From Liquorilactobacillus nagelii DSM 13675 (lineage in GTDB: Bacteria; Bacillota; Bacilli; Lactobacillales; Lactobacillaceae): 64,000 nt of DNA. The stretch covers positions 2,046,001 to 2,110,000 of the forward strand of contig NZ_CP049304.1 of assembly GCF_019444005.1 (NCBI RefSeq), in the 5' to 3' direction. The notes beneath the pieces are model-generated. The model was not told the DNA's origin and made no database searches. It was given only the letters and a program-made list of their open reading frames with translations. The position numbers and the translations under genes were made by a program. Position 1 is the stretch's first letter, and each line of letters begins with the position of its first letter. Shown here piece by piece: positions 1 to 8,300 of the stretch.

Positions 1-1
1 A

Positions 2-79
2 CCAACTGAGTTAGCGACTAATAATCGACACTATCAACGACTATTGGCAGTTGACCGCGGAATTTGGAAAAATGAATAA
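2..79 (+). CDS. C-terminal tail of an ABC transporter, probably CydC/CydD-like (partial)
   Basis: An open frame enters from the left edge and ends at TAA 77-79, giving 25 residues (ending DRGIWKNE). The pattern 'TELATNNRHYQRLLAVD' resembles the extreme C-terminus of exporter-type ABC ATPases, which commonly ends in a '(H)xELLxxNxxYxxLYxLD' segment after the H-loop. The next genes (polyprenyl synthase, menA, ndh) are respiratory, and in lactobacilli cydABCD often sits beside such genes, so CydC or CydD is the likeliest identity. That is inference from context; only the tail is visible. Confidence 0.5.
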   Translation, partial: PTELATNNRHYQRLLAVDRGIWKNE

Positions 80-147
80 TTTTTTCTAAGTTAAACTCTA
101 AATATTAGAAATAAATTATTATATGATTTAAAATGTAATTAGTTAAA

Positions 148-182
148 ACAAAAAAACTGCCGCAATTAACTTGCTGCAGTTT
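148..182 (-). terminator. Rho-independent terminator of the polyprenyl synthase gene
   Basis: Stem 154-165 pairs with 171-182 (one mismatch, 5-nt loop). Read on the minus strand it is followed by a T run (A run at 148-156 on the plus strand). It lies 7 bases past the stop codon at 189. Confidence 0.75.
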
Positions 183-188
183 GATTAG

Positions 189-1169
189 TCAAAATTTTCT
201 CTTTAATAATTTTTGCGCTAGCTGAGATATTTCGCTAGTGACAGGAGAGTCAGGTAGAAGTGAAATCTTTTCAGCGGCTTTTTCAGTAAAGCTCTGGGCT
301 AATTTTTTAGCTTGATTGACACCTTGATGTTTTCTTACTAAGTGGGCAACTTGGCGAATTTCACTTTTAGTTATGTGCTGTCTTTTATCGAGCAGGTCTT
401 TAAATTCAGTTGGAGCTGTCTGATAGGCTAACAGGAGCGGCAATGTATAGACACCTTGGGCAACATCTTCAAGAACAGGTTTCCTTAAGACTCCAGTACT
501 GGAAGAGTAGTCAAGAATATCATCAAAGATTTGAAAGGCCATGCCAATATTTTCGCCGATTTCACCAGCTAGTTCAATTGTTGTTGAATCACTACCGCCA
601 AAGTAAGCTCCTTCTAAGCAAGCTAAGCGAAATAATGCGGCAGTTTTACCGCGAATGTTTTCTAAATAAGCCGTAACTGGTTGCTGTTGTTGAAAACGAG
701 CTGCCATTTGGCTCAGCTCTCCGCGGAGCAATTGTTGCATAGCATCAGCGTTGATTTTTAGATAGTGAGTGCCATTCATCGTTTCAATTAACAATTGAAA
801 AAAGACGGTGAATAATAAGTCACCTGCATAAACGGCCGTATCCTTACCATATTTTGCTTGAAGCGTAATTGCCCCGCGGCGTAAAGGAGAATCATCAATG
901 ATGTCATCATGGATCAGCGTTGCTTGATGAAGAATTTCAAGGGAAGCAGCAATTTTAATTAATCTGTCACTTTTTTCTGCAGGAGTTGCCGTTAATTGAG
1001 AGAACAATAAAAAGAATCCTGGCCGTAACATTTTTCCTTGTTGACGGGCACAGTCATTTAATAAAGATTGAATAGCTGGGTTGTCAGAAATCATTAATTT
1101 CTGAATTAATGAATTAACATCATTAAGCTGCTCCGAGACTTGCGGGTAACGCTTCCATAAATCTAACAT
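189..1169 (-). CDS. Polyprenyl diphosphate synthase (heptaprenyl-type, component II-like)
   Basis: This 326-residue protein has both aspartate-rich motifs of trans-polyprenyl synthases: DDIIDDSPLRRG (about residue 88) and DDILDYSSS (about residue 216), plus the GKMLRPGFFLL segment near residue 46. It should condense isopentenyl diphosphate onto an allylic primer to build the isoprenoid tail of menaquinone or demethylmenaquinone. It is divergent from menA (115-bp gap), which would use its product. Gram-positive heptaprenyl synthases often need a small second subunit (HepS); none is visible here. A GGAAGGG ribosome-binding site precedes the ATG. Chain length cannot be read from sequence by eye, so no specific symbol is given. 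Confidence 0.9.
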   Translation of the reverse strand: MLDLWKRYPQVSEQLNDVNSLIQKLMISDNPAIQSLLNDCARQQGKMLRPGFFLLFSQLTATPAEKSDRLIKIAASLEILHQATLIHDDIIDDSPLRRGAITLQAKYGKDTAVYAGDLLFTVFFQLLIETMNGTHYLKINADAMQQLLRGELSQMAARFQQQQPVTAYLENIRGKTAALFRLACLEGAYFGGSDSTTIELAGEIGENIGMAFQIFDDILDYSSSTGVLRKPVLEDVAQGVYTLPLLLAYQTAPTEFKDLLDKRQHITKSEIRQVAHLVRKHQGVNQAKKLAQSFTEKAAEKISLLPDSPVTSEISQLAQKLLKRKF

Positions 1170-1284
1170 TGGTTAAATCCCTTCCTGTACTTGCATTTGA
1201 TTTTGTGCAAGGTAATACTTCTAAGTAATATTAAACCACACTTTTCAATTAAGCGGGGAAAAATAAGAATTGGAGGAACATTGA

Positions 1285-2190
1285 ATGTCGCTGCGTGTTT
1301 TTTTAGAACTGGTTGAAATTAAGGCTAAAACAGCAAGCGTATTACCTTTTATTTTAGGAGCTTGTTATAGCTGGTATAATTACCATTCAATTCATCCAGG
1401 ATTGTTGCTACTGTTTTTTATTGCTATGTTTATTTTTAATATGTCAGTTGACATCATGGATAATTATAACGATTATCACCATGCAATTGATACTGATAAC
1501 TATCGTGAAAAAACCAATATTATTGGTCGCGAAAATTTATCGCTGCAATTAGTTTTCGGGTTGATGTGTGGAATGATTGCCTTATCTGCACTTATTGGCA
1601 TTGGAATTTCGGCTATTGTCGGTTGGCCACTGTTAGTAATGGGGTTTGTCTGTTATTTTGTTGGCATTTTTTATTCATCTGGTCCTAAACCGTTATCAAG
1701 CTTGCCATTAGGTGAACTTTTTTCTGGACCAACGATGGGCTTTATGATTACATTGATCTGTGTTTATATCAATACTTACCAAGTCTTTACGTGGAACTGG
1801 ACTAGTTTAGGTCAGGTAGTGCTAATTTCGCTACCAAATACTTTGTGGATTTCAAACTTGATGTTGGCCAACAATATTTGTGATTTAGCTGAAGATGAAA
1901 GCAATCAGAGATATACTTTAGTTCATTATTTAGGAAAAGAACGTGCACTACATTTTTTTGGTATAATGAATTTGGCAGCAATTATTGGCTTGATTGCAGC
2001 AGTCTTCGTTGGAATTGCACCATGGACAGTTTTGTTATCTTTGTTAGCTTTGCCAGTTATTATTAAACAGGTACGTTTGTTCTGGCAAAAGCAAGTCAAG
2101 AAAGAAACTTTTAGCTGTGCGATCAAGATTCTAGCGATTGGTGCTGCTAGCCAAGCACTTTCATATTTAATTTATATGCCATTTGTTTAA
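1285..2190 (+). CDS. menA: 1,4-dihydroxy-2-naphthoate polyprenyltransferase (MenA)
   Basis: A 301-residue UbiA-family integral membrane protein with about eight hydrophobic segments. The first prenyl-diphosphate-binding Asp motif appears as DIMDNYNDYHHAIDTDNYRE (about residues 56-75) and the second as NNICDLAEDESNQRYTL (about 196-212), both typical of MenA. It attaches the polyprenyl chain to dihydroxynaphthoate to make demethylmenaquinone. GGAGG lies 9 bases before the ATG. It forms a two-gene unit with ndh, whose quinone substrate it makes. No other men genes are in the window, so the organism may either make or salvage the naphthoate precursor. Confidence 0.93.
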   Translation: MSLRVFLELVEIKAKTASVLPFILGACYSWYNYHSIHPGLLLLFFIAMFIFNMSVDIMDNYNDYHHAIDTDNYREKTNIIGRENLSLQLVFGLMCGMIALSALIGIGISAIVGWPLLVMGFVCYFVGIFYSSGPKPLSSLPLGELFSGPTMGFMITLICVYINTYQVFTWNWTSLGQVVLISLPNTLWISNLMLANNICDLAEDESNQRYTLVHYLGKERALHFFGIMNLAAIIGLIAAVFVGIAPWTVLLSLLALPVIIKQVRLFWQKQVKKETFSCAIKILAIGAASQALSYLIYMPFV

Positions 2191-2215
2191 AAAGATTAAA
2201 GGAGATGTTGGAAAA

Positions 2216-3424
2216 ATGAAGGAAATTGTAATTTTAGGTGCAGGTTATGCTGGATTAAGAGCATTACATCGTTTACAAGCAGAAAAAGGTGACTTTCATA
2301 TTACTTTGGTTGATCGGAACAGTTATCATTACGAAGCAACTGATTTGCATGAAGTTGCAGCTGGTACTCAACCAAAGGAGAAAATTACCTTCGAAATTAA
2401 CGATGTAGTTAAGTCCTCGATGACAACTTTTGTTCAGGCTACTGTTGAAAGGATTAATCGTGAGCAGCGAGAAGTAACATTGAGCAACGGTAAAACCATC
2501 CACTATGATTATTTAATTGTTTCCTTGGGCTTTCGTTCAGAATCGTTTGGAATCCCTGGAGTTGAGGAATATGCATTGCAGATGGTTGATATTGAAACTG
2601 CTGAAAAAGTTTATCAGCATATTGTGGAACAAATGCGTGATTATCAACAAACTAAAAATCCGGCTGACTTGAAAATTGTTGTTTGTGGAGCAGGATTTAC
2701 AGGGATTGAGCTATTGGGTTCATTATCGGATGCTCGTCGTCATTTGGCATCGATTGCAGGTGTTCAGCCAGAAGAATTACAATATTACTGTGTTGAAGCG
2801 GTGACACGTTTACTACCAATGTTTAATGAAAAATTGGCGGATTACGGAATTTCCCATTTGAAAGATTGGGGTGTTAACTTCCTGACCGGTAAGCCAATCA
2901 AAGAAATTAAACCAGACACAGTAATCTATCAGGATGATAAAGAAACTGGTGCTACTAAAGAATTAACAGCTAAAACAATTATTTGGACTACCGGAGTAAG
3001 CGGCAGCAAAGTAATGGAAGTATCTGAATTCAAGCAGCGTCGTGGTCGAGTAATGGTGAGCCCAGATTTGACTGATCCAGATTATCCAAATGTTTATATC
3101 ATCGGGGATGTTTCAGCTGTGATGAATGACGAAAATCAGCGGCCTTACCCGACAACGGCTCAAATTGCTTTAAAGATGGGAGAGCATGCAGCTAATAATT
3201 TATTAGCGCAATTGAATGGATCTAAAGGTGAGAAGTTTACTTTCCAATCACAAGGATCAGTAGCCTCAATTGGCAACACCCATGCCTTTGGAATGGTTGG
3301 CACAAAAGACATCAAGGGCTATCCAGCATCTTTTGTAAAGAAGGCAATCATGGATAAAGCGTTGTATGCTACTGGCGGATTAAAGGAAATGTTCGCTAAA
3401 GGTCGTTTTGATTTATATCATTAG
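2216..3424 (+). CDS. ndh: Type II NADH dehydrogenase (NDH-2), FAD/NAD(P)-binding
   Basis: A 402-residue flavoprotein with an N-terminal FAD-binding GAGYAGLRAL motif, a second Rossmann motif CGAGFTGIELLG near residue 165 for NADH, and the C-terminal FAD motif YIIGDVSAVMN followed by YPTTAQIA, all typical of single-subunit NDH-2. It oxidises NADH and reduces menaquinone without pumping protons. I start at ATG 2216, preceded by AAAGGAGATG at 2198; an upstream in-frame ATG at 2183 overlaps menA and lacks a ribosome-binding site. With menA and the neighbouring polyprenyl synthase it makes an NADH-to-quinone module. Confidence 0.93.
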   Translation: MKEIVILGAGYAGLRALHRLQAEKGDFHITLVDRNSYHYEATDLHEVAAGTQPKEKITFEINDVVKSSMTTFVQATVERINREQREVTLSNGKTIHYDYLIVSLGFRSESFGIPGVEEYALQMVDIETAEKVYQHIVEQMRDYQQTKNPADLKIVVCGAGFTGIELLGSLSDARRHLASIAGVQPEELQYYCVEAVTRLLPMFNEKLADYGISHLKDWGVNFLTGKPIKEIKPDTVIYQDDKETGATKELTAKTIIWTTGVSGSKVMEVSEFKQRRGRVMVSPDLTDPDYPNVYIIGDVSAVMNDENQRPYPTTAQIALKMGEHAANNLLAQLNGSKGEKFTFQSQGSVASIGNTHAFGMVGTKDIKGYPASFVKKAIMDKALYATGGLKEMFAKGRFDLYH

Positions 3425-3439
3425 ACAAAAAATAAAAAG

Positions 3440-3479
3440 GCTTTGAAGTAACTGAACTCAGTTGCTTCAAAGCTTTTTT
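3440..3479. terminator. Bidirectional terminator between ndh and the converging dehydrogenase
   Basis: A 16-bp stem 3440-3455 / 3458-3473 with a single G-T-type mismatch is flanked by T6 on the right and an A-rich run on the left, so it can serve both converging genes. Confidence 0.85.
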
Positions 3480-3486
3480 GTGCTCA

Positions 3487-4344
3487 TTAGTAAATATTAA
3501 TTAACCCTTGGGTGCCTTGATCGCCTAAGCCTTTGACATCGACCATGATTTCATATAATCGTTTTGCGTTCTCAGTTGCACGTAAATCTAAGCCCATTTT
3601 ATCAGCTTCAGCTAATGCAATCCGCAAATCTTTTAAAAAATGGCGGGCAAAAAATCCGGGAGTGTAATCGTCACGCAAGATTCTTGGCACATAGTTTTCC
3701 ATACTCCAATTAGCGGCTCCTCCGCCTGATAAGGCAGCAAGTACTTTCTGTTCATCTAAGCCAGCTTTTTTGGTATATAATAACATTTCAGTTAAACCGG
3801 TCATTGTTCCAGCAATCATAATTTGATTAGCCATTTTGGCATGTTGTCCGGCACCGGCTTTTCCAAAATAAGTTGTTGTTTTACCCATCAATTTAAATAT
3901 TGGCAAGAGCTGTTGATAAATTTTTTCTTCACCACCAACCATAATAGTTAGATTAGCATTTTTGGCCCCAATATCACCGCCGGATACAGGAGCATCCAAT
4001 GCGTGGAAGTTATGTTCAGTAGCATAATTGCCAATTTGGGCAGCAAGCGACGGTTGACTGGTCGTCATGTCAACAACAATTGAATTTTTTCGCAATTGTT
4101 TAAATATTCCTTTTTCTCCAAAATAAACAGCTTTAACATCACTAGGGAAACCAACCATTGTAAAAACTAATTCACTGACTGCAGCTACTTCGGCCGGTGA
4201 ATCATACCAGACAGCTCCTTGCGCGACTAGCTGATCAGTTTTGCTCTTGGTCCGATTATATACTGCTAATTGATGACCGGCGGCAATTAAATGACCAGCA
4301 ATGGCGGATCCCATGACGCCAGTTCCGATAAATCCGATTTTCAA
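3487..4344 (-). CDS. NAD(P)-dependent beta-hydroxyacid dehydrogenase (3-hydroxyisobutyrate / tartronate-semialdehyde reductase family)
   Basis: This 285-residue protein opens with the Rossmann motif GFIGTGVMGSAIAGHL, has the substrate signature DAPVSGGDIGA (about residues 118-128) and the catalytic-lysine segment GAGQHAKMANQ (about 166-176). Family members reversibly oxidise short beta-hydroxyacids. The true substrate is not readable from sequence. The start is TTG at 4344-4342, chosen because AAAGGAAG lies just upstream and a nearby ATG is out of frame. It is a single gene, separated by the terminator from ndh and divergent from the next promoter at 4432. Confidence 0.88.
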   Translation of the reverse strand: MKIGFIGTGVMGSAIAGHLIAAGHQLAVYNRTKSKTDQLVAQGAVWYDSPAEVAAVSELVFTMVGFPSDVKAVYFGEKGIFKQLRKNSIVVDMTTSQPSLAAQIGNYATEHNFHALDAPVSGGDIGAKNANLTIMVGGEEKIYQQLLPIFKLMGKTTTYFGKAGAGQHAKMANQIMIAGTMTGLTEMLLYTKKAGLDEQKVLAALSGGGAANWSMENYVPRILRDDYTPGFFARHFLKDLRIALAEADKMGLDLRATENAKRLYEIMVDVKGLGDQGTQGLINIY

Positions 4345-4431
4345 TGTTCATTCTTCCTTTCTTGATGCAAATCTATCTTAAGGTTAGCATACTAATCTCA
4401 AGTATTGAAATTTATTGATTACTACTTGCGG

Positions 4432-4513
4432 TTGACAAACTATAGTTTGCATGTTAAACTTAAGATTCTATTATACGGCGAGGTATCTGCGTGGAAGGCA
4501 GATACCATTTTTT
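4432..4513 (+). ncRNA. Candidate short RNA: promoter followed directly by an intrinsic terminator
   Basis: TTGACA (4432-4437) and TAAACT (4455-4460) are 17 bp apart. About 20 bp further a perfect 9-bp stem (GGTATCTGC 4482-4490 with GCAGATACC 4498-4506) is followed by a nine-T run. Such a unit would give a roughly 45-nt transcript or an attenuated leader. I do not recognise it as a known riboswitch. The rest of the 4345-5116 gap is AT-rich and shows no convincing gene; an open frame from 4405 overlaps this promoter and has no ribosome-binding site. Confidence 0.45.
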
Positions 4514-5116
4514 TTTGCAAAAAATATTACTTAGATGGCAATTATAATTGGTTTCATAAAATAAACATGTGTTTAAGTCTTGGGGAATTAGCATCTATCA
4601 GGACTAAAACCAAGTAATAATAACAATGAAAAAGTTTTCAAAACCTAAATAAGCTTAGGTATTGGTATCTGAAATTAACTATCACATTAAACTTTAAACA
4701 CTAAATTTATTTTGTAAATATTCAAAAGCTGTTTGATAAACTTCTTTAAATCAACGATTCGATGTTGAGTTTTCTAAAGAATAAGGATATAATTTGAAGA
4801 AAGGTTTTTAAGATTTTTTTAACACATTTTTTTAAAAAAAGTTATAAGTAAATAAATTTTTTGAAGTGGTTTTAAGGAGCAAACTATTTTTAAGGAGCAA
4901 GTACCATTGATTAAAAATAAGTGTTTTTGGTGAATTTAAAGCCTTTCCTTATAAACAAGCGTTTAATTTAGTAGATGATGAAGTTCAAAGAACGTTTTAA
5001 TTCAAACAGTTCTCTATTAAAGCGTTATGATGATGAACATTTTTGTTAGAATAGTCACTAATTATTTAATATTATGTAAAACAATCTCATTTTTAAGCTA
5101 TCTAGGAGCGAAAATT

Positions 5117-6235
5117 ATGAACGAGATAGTTACTTTAGGCTTTATTATGCCAATCATGAATATCTGTTTTTTGTTCTGTAAGTTTCATTTTTTTCGACTT
5201 TATGAGAATGAAATCAGACAGCAATTTTTAAAGTATGGAGTTTTAGCAGTTTTTTTCCTGGTTTTTGGCTTTGTTATGGCAACTTTCTCGTTGAATTATT
5301 TTCAATTCATTAGTTTCCAATATACAGTTCCAATTACGGCTTTCTTTTTTGATGGTCGAAAGCGCAGTTATTTTACTTTCATATTAGTACCATTAACAAT
5401 TGCGCTCTCACTGAGTGTGAATGGGCTTTTTTCCCTTAAAGCAATGATGGTAGTTCTGATAGAGGCTGTAGGAACAATATTGTTTTGTGAATTAATTCAG
5501 CTATTGAACAAACTTGATGTTTTTGCAAAATATGCAACTTCAATAATTATTATTAATATTATTACACCTATTGAAAATCAATATAAATGGAACCTGGTTT
5601 TAACAGATCAGTTATCGACTTTTTCTTTACCAATTCTAATTGGTTCAATCATTATTACGGTATTGGTTTGCTCCTATGTAAAAGCAATGCAAAAAAGAGA
5701 AGCTACAATGGAAAAATTAGAATACGAAACGAATCACGATAATTTAACAGCGTTACTAAATTATCGAGCTTTCTCAAATTATATTATTCGAATTACTAAT
5801 CAAACCAAAGTTAATTACACGATTTTGATGATTGACTTGGATAACTTTAAGCGAATTAATGACCAGTTTGGCCATTTAGAAGGAAATCACCTTTTGAAAT
5901 CATTCGCCAAAAAGCTTAGGCATTTCTTTGAAATTAAATATCAAGAAAAAGTCAAAGTGTTTCGTTTTGGTGGTGAGGAATTCTGTATTGTTTTAAAAAA
6001 TGTTTCTCTCGAGGATGGTTATGAAACTATCTGGGAATTTGAAGAATTGTTATCTAAAGCGGATTATTCAACAACCGATGGAGAGCAGGCGACAATAACT
6101 TTTTCTGGTGGAATTGCTAACACCGATAAGAAAATAAATATCCATGAAACAATTAGAAATGCTGATGCAGCTGTGTATATGGCTAAGAGTAACGGTCGGG
6201 CACAAATTGTTTGTCCGGACTGTTCAATTGATTGA
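5117..6235 (+). CDS. Membrane-anchored GGDEF diguanylate cyclase
   Basis: Residues 1-200 hold about six hydrophobic segments; the C-terminal half is a GGDEF domain beginning at HDNLTALLNYRAF. The metal/GTP-binding DLDNFKRINDQFGHLEGN and the signature FRFGGEEF (GGEEF about residues 285-289) are intact, so it should make cyclic di-GMP from two GTP. The RxxD inhibitory site expected just before the signature is absent. I start at ATG 5117 (372 residues) because AGGAG sits 8 bases upstream; an in-frame ATG at 5027 has no ribosome-binding site. It converges on the EAL gene, overlapping its 3' end by 53 bp, and lies next to the XrtG operon. Confidence 0.92.
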   Translation: MNEIVTLGFIMPIMNICFLFCKFHFFRLYENEIRQQFLKYGVLAVFFLVFGFVMATFSLNYFQFISFQYTVPITAFFFDGRKRSYFTFILVPLTIALSLSVNGLFSLKAMMVVLIEAVGTILFCELIQLLNKLDVFAKYATSIIIINIITPIENQYKWNLVLTDQLSTFSLPILIGSIIITVLVCSYVKAMQKREATMEKLEYETNHDNLTALLNYRAFSNYIIRITNQTKVNYTILMIDLDNFKRINDQFGHLEGNHLLKSFAKKLRHFFEIKYQEKVKVFRFGGEEFCIVLKNVSLEDGYETIWEFEELLSKADYSTTDGEQATITFSGGIANTDKKINIHETIRNADAAVYMAKSNGRAQIVCPDCSID

Positions 6236-6947
6236 TTTGGTGATTGTTAACTAATTTACGCCACCAAAAGCCTTGTTGTAAAGAAATGCCATGGTCTAAA
6301 GCAAGTTTAGCTTTTTGTGCACAGTCAATTCCTTCAACTACTAATTCTAAATGTTCTTTCTCAGCTAACATTTGAGTAAAAGTTAGCAATTCAGCTAATA
6401 AATCTGCATCTAGCTGTTTGAATTTTAACAGCGAAAGTTTAATTCTTTTGAAATATTTTAAGTCATTTAAAAGTAACTCTAAAGTGTTCTGCCCGCTTCC
6501 TAGGTCATCAAAAGCAAGTTTATAACCACTGTTACATAGGTGTATAAGAGCCTTATCAAACTCGACTTTTTGTTCAGCTGCAAAGGAAAACTGTTCAGTT
6601 ATTTCGATGATTAGCTGTGATTGATGGCTTGACAATTCGCACAATAAATTTGTAGTACTAGGAAATGCCAGCTGCTGTGGATCAAAGTTGATTGAAATTG
6701 TTTTAGCAGGATCTTTTTTGAATTCATTTAGCAGGGCTTCTCTAAGCCAGTGCATTAAGGCAGAATTGTATTTTTCATTTTGAATAAGTGCGTTGAATTC
6801 GCTTAGTGGGAACTTGTTGTCCTTTTTAGAGCGCAATAAGAATTCATAATCACTTATTTTTAACTCAGAAGCATTTACAATTGGCTGCAATTCATAGGAA
6901 AGCGAGGCTATTAATTGATTGTTTCTCAGATTGAACGTTTCTTCCAT
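6183..6947 (-). CDS. EAL-domain protein, probable cyclic-di-GMP phosphodiesterase
   Basis: A 254-residue stand-alone EAL domain with no membrane segment. The signature reads YEFLLR (EFL for EAL), and the other active-site elements are recognisable: SINFDP (Asn), IEITEQ (Glu), FDDLGSG (Asp pair), KRIKLS (Lys), VVEGID (Glu) and QQGFWW (Gln). The metal ligands and catalytic Glu therefore look retained, so hydrolysis of cyclic di-GMP is likely, though the usual KxD became KLS. GGAGG precedes the ATG. It is divergent from the XrtG operon across 138 bp and convergent with the cyclase, so it is placed to oppose it. Confidence 0.85.
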   Translation of the reverse strand: MEETFNLRNNQLIASLSYELQPIVNASELKISDYEFLLRSKKDNKFPLSEFNALIQNEKYNSALMHWLREALLNEFKKDPAKTISINFDPQQLAFPSTTNLLCELSSHQSQLIIEITEQFSFAAEQKVEFDKALIHLCNSGYKLAFDDLGSGQNTLELLLNDLKYFKRIKLSLLKFKQLDADLLAELLTFTQMLAEKEHLELVVEGIDCAQKAKLALDHGISLQQGFWWRKLVNNHQINQLNSPDKQFVPDRYS

Positions 6948-6991
6948 AATTACCTCCGATTGAACAAGTTTTAAACACTCTAGATTGTTTA

Positions 6992-7026
6992 TCGGCTAAA
7001 ATTTTTGGATATTAATTGTCGGCTAA
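6992..7026. promoter_or_regulatory. Direct repeat TCGGCTAA in the divergent pde / XrtG-operon control region
   Basis: TCGGCTAA occurs at 6992-6999 and again at 7019-7026, 27 bp apart, and both copies are followed a few bases later by TTTTTG. The region separates the divergent EAL gene and XrtG operon, so it should hold both promoters. No clean -35/-10 pair was seen. The repeat could be a regulator-binding site; that is inference. Confidence 0.4.
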
Positions 7027-7085
7027 TACTTTTTGATTTTTCTAAGCAAGTTTGGGTTTGAAGGACAGAATACGAGGGGAAAGTT

Positions 7086-8300
7086 ATGAAAAGAAACTTT
7101 TTGATAGTTACACTAATACTTTGCTTAATAAGTATTTACTACTGGTTTTTACCAACTGTTAAAGCAGACAGCATCAGTGTTGACGGAGATTTTGCTGACT
7201 GGAGCCAAGTTGATAAAACGAATTTTGGCTCTTCTGGGGGAAAATGGGCACTAACAGTTAGTGATAGTCAAGTTTACATCTATATAAAAAATACCAATGT
7301 ACCTAGTAATAGTTATGATTTAAAAATTAATGGAATTGATTTTTATTTATATTTCAACAATTCGAGCTCTTCGGGAACTGTTAGTGCCGGAAACAATAAT
7401 GGATTTGGCTGGCGGGATGGTATTGGCCAATTTTGCTTTAAACAAGACGGCAATGTTCAGGTTTGTGAAATTGGGCTTCCGCTAGCTAAGCTAGGTGTTA
7501 GTGATGTAACTGCTGAAAATGTTAGTTTGACTCAGCAAGGTCAGACAATTAAAGCAACTCAGCTTTCTGCTGTAGCTAGTTCAAGTTCATCTTCTGCTGC
7601 AGAAAGTTCTTCTTCTGATTCATCATCCTCGGCGACTGATTCATCTTCAACAAGTCAGTCCTCGGCAACTGGAAATTTAGGAATTACAATTAATGGCGAT
7701 TTTTCTGACTGGTATGATAAGACTAAGTCAGCTATGAAAGAAAACGGGGATAATGACAATATAAAGTACGTTTCATTATTAACAGATGATAAGAATGTAT
7801 ATTTCTATGTTGAAATGAAGCCCCAATTGTCAGGAGGTTACACTGAACTTCAGCCGTCTGGGTATAAATTAACAGTTGGGGGAGTCGTATATGATATTGA
7901 TTTTAATAATAATAAATCTGTTTCTTTAAGTAAGGGCCAAATCAAAGAGTTATCCGTTGGAATTTATAATGAAAAAACGGGTTCGTATACGGTTCTTAAT
8001 AATCAAGTAGCAGTTAAATACCAAAAAATCACGCAGGAAATGGGGGATAGCTCCAGCGTTGACGGCTGGGGAGCGGTATTAGAGTGCGAAATTCCATTTA
8101 GTGCGCTGACGAGCAGCTCAAATACTGCTGGTCAGGTTATTACTTTAGCAAATAGAAATTTATGGGAAGGGCAAGTTACTGCTAGTGGTGGCAGTACTAG
8201 ACCATTTATTTTAGCGTTGATTAGCTTTCTAGTTGCAGTAGGTGCACTATGGATGATTTTTAAAAAACAGCAGACAAGGAGCGATCAAGGGAGTAAATGA
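7086..8300 (+). CDS. Secreted Firmicu-CTERM protein with two CBM9/DOMON-like modules (predicted XrtG substrate)
   Basis: A 404-residue protein: signal peptide 1-27 (ending VKA), module 1 beginning ISVDGDFADW, a Ser-rich linker around residues 161-195, module 2 beginning ITINGDFSDW, then a short STRPF segment, one membrane helix (about 371-392) and a basic tail. The 'GDFxDW' starts and following beta-rich pattern resemble CBM9/DOMON-like sugar-binding folds. The C-terminus fits the Firmicu-CTERM sorting signal (TIGR04145), known to co-occur with exosortase XrtG. It overlaps xrtG by 4 bases. I infer that it is exported and processed or anchored by XrtG, perhaps carrying or binding the glycan made by the downstream genes. 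Confidence 0.8.
   Translation: MKRNFLIVTLILCLISIYYWFLPTVKADSISVDGDFADWSQVDKTNFGSSGGKWALTVSDSQVYIYIKNTNVPSNSYDLKINGIDFYLYFNNSSSSGTVSAGNNNGFGWRDGIGQFCFKQDGNVQVCEIGLPLAKLGVSDVTAENVSLTQQGQTIKATQLSAVASSSSSSAAESSSSDSSSSATDSSSTSQSSATGNLGITINGDFSDWYDKTKSAMKENGDNDNIKYVSLLTDDKNVYFYVEMKPQLSGGYTELQPSGYKLTVGGVVYDIDFNNNKSVSLSKGQIKELSVGIYNEKTGSYTVLNNQVAVKYQKITQEMGDSSSVDGWGAVLECEIPFSALTSSSNTAGQVITLANRNLWEGQVTASGGSTRPFILALISFLVAVGALWMIFKKQQTRSDQGSK

Noticed and set aside
4405..4617. 70-residue open frame on the plus strand
   Set aside because: It overlaps the promoter and terminator hairpin at 4432-4513, has no ribosome-binding site and no recognisable pattern.
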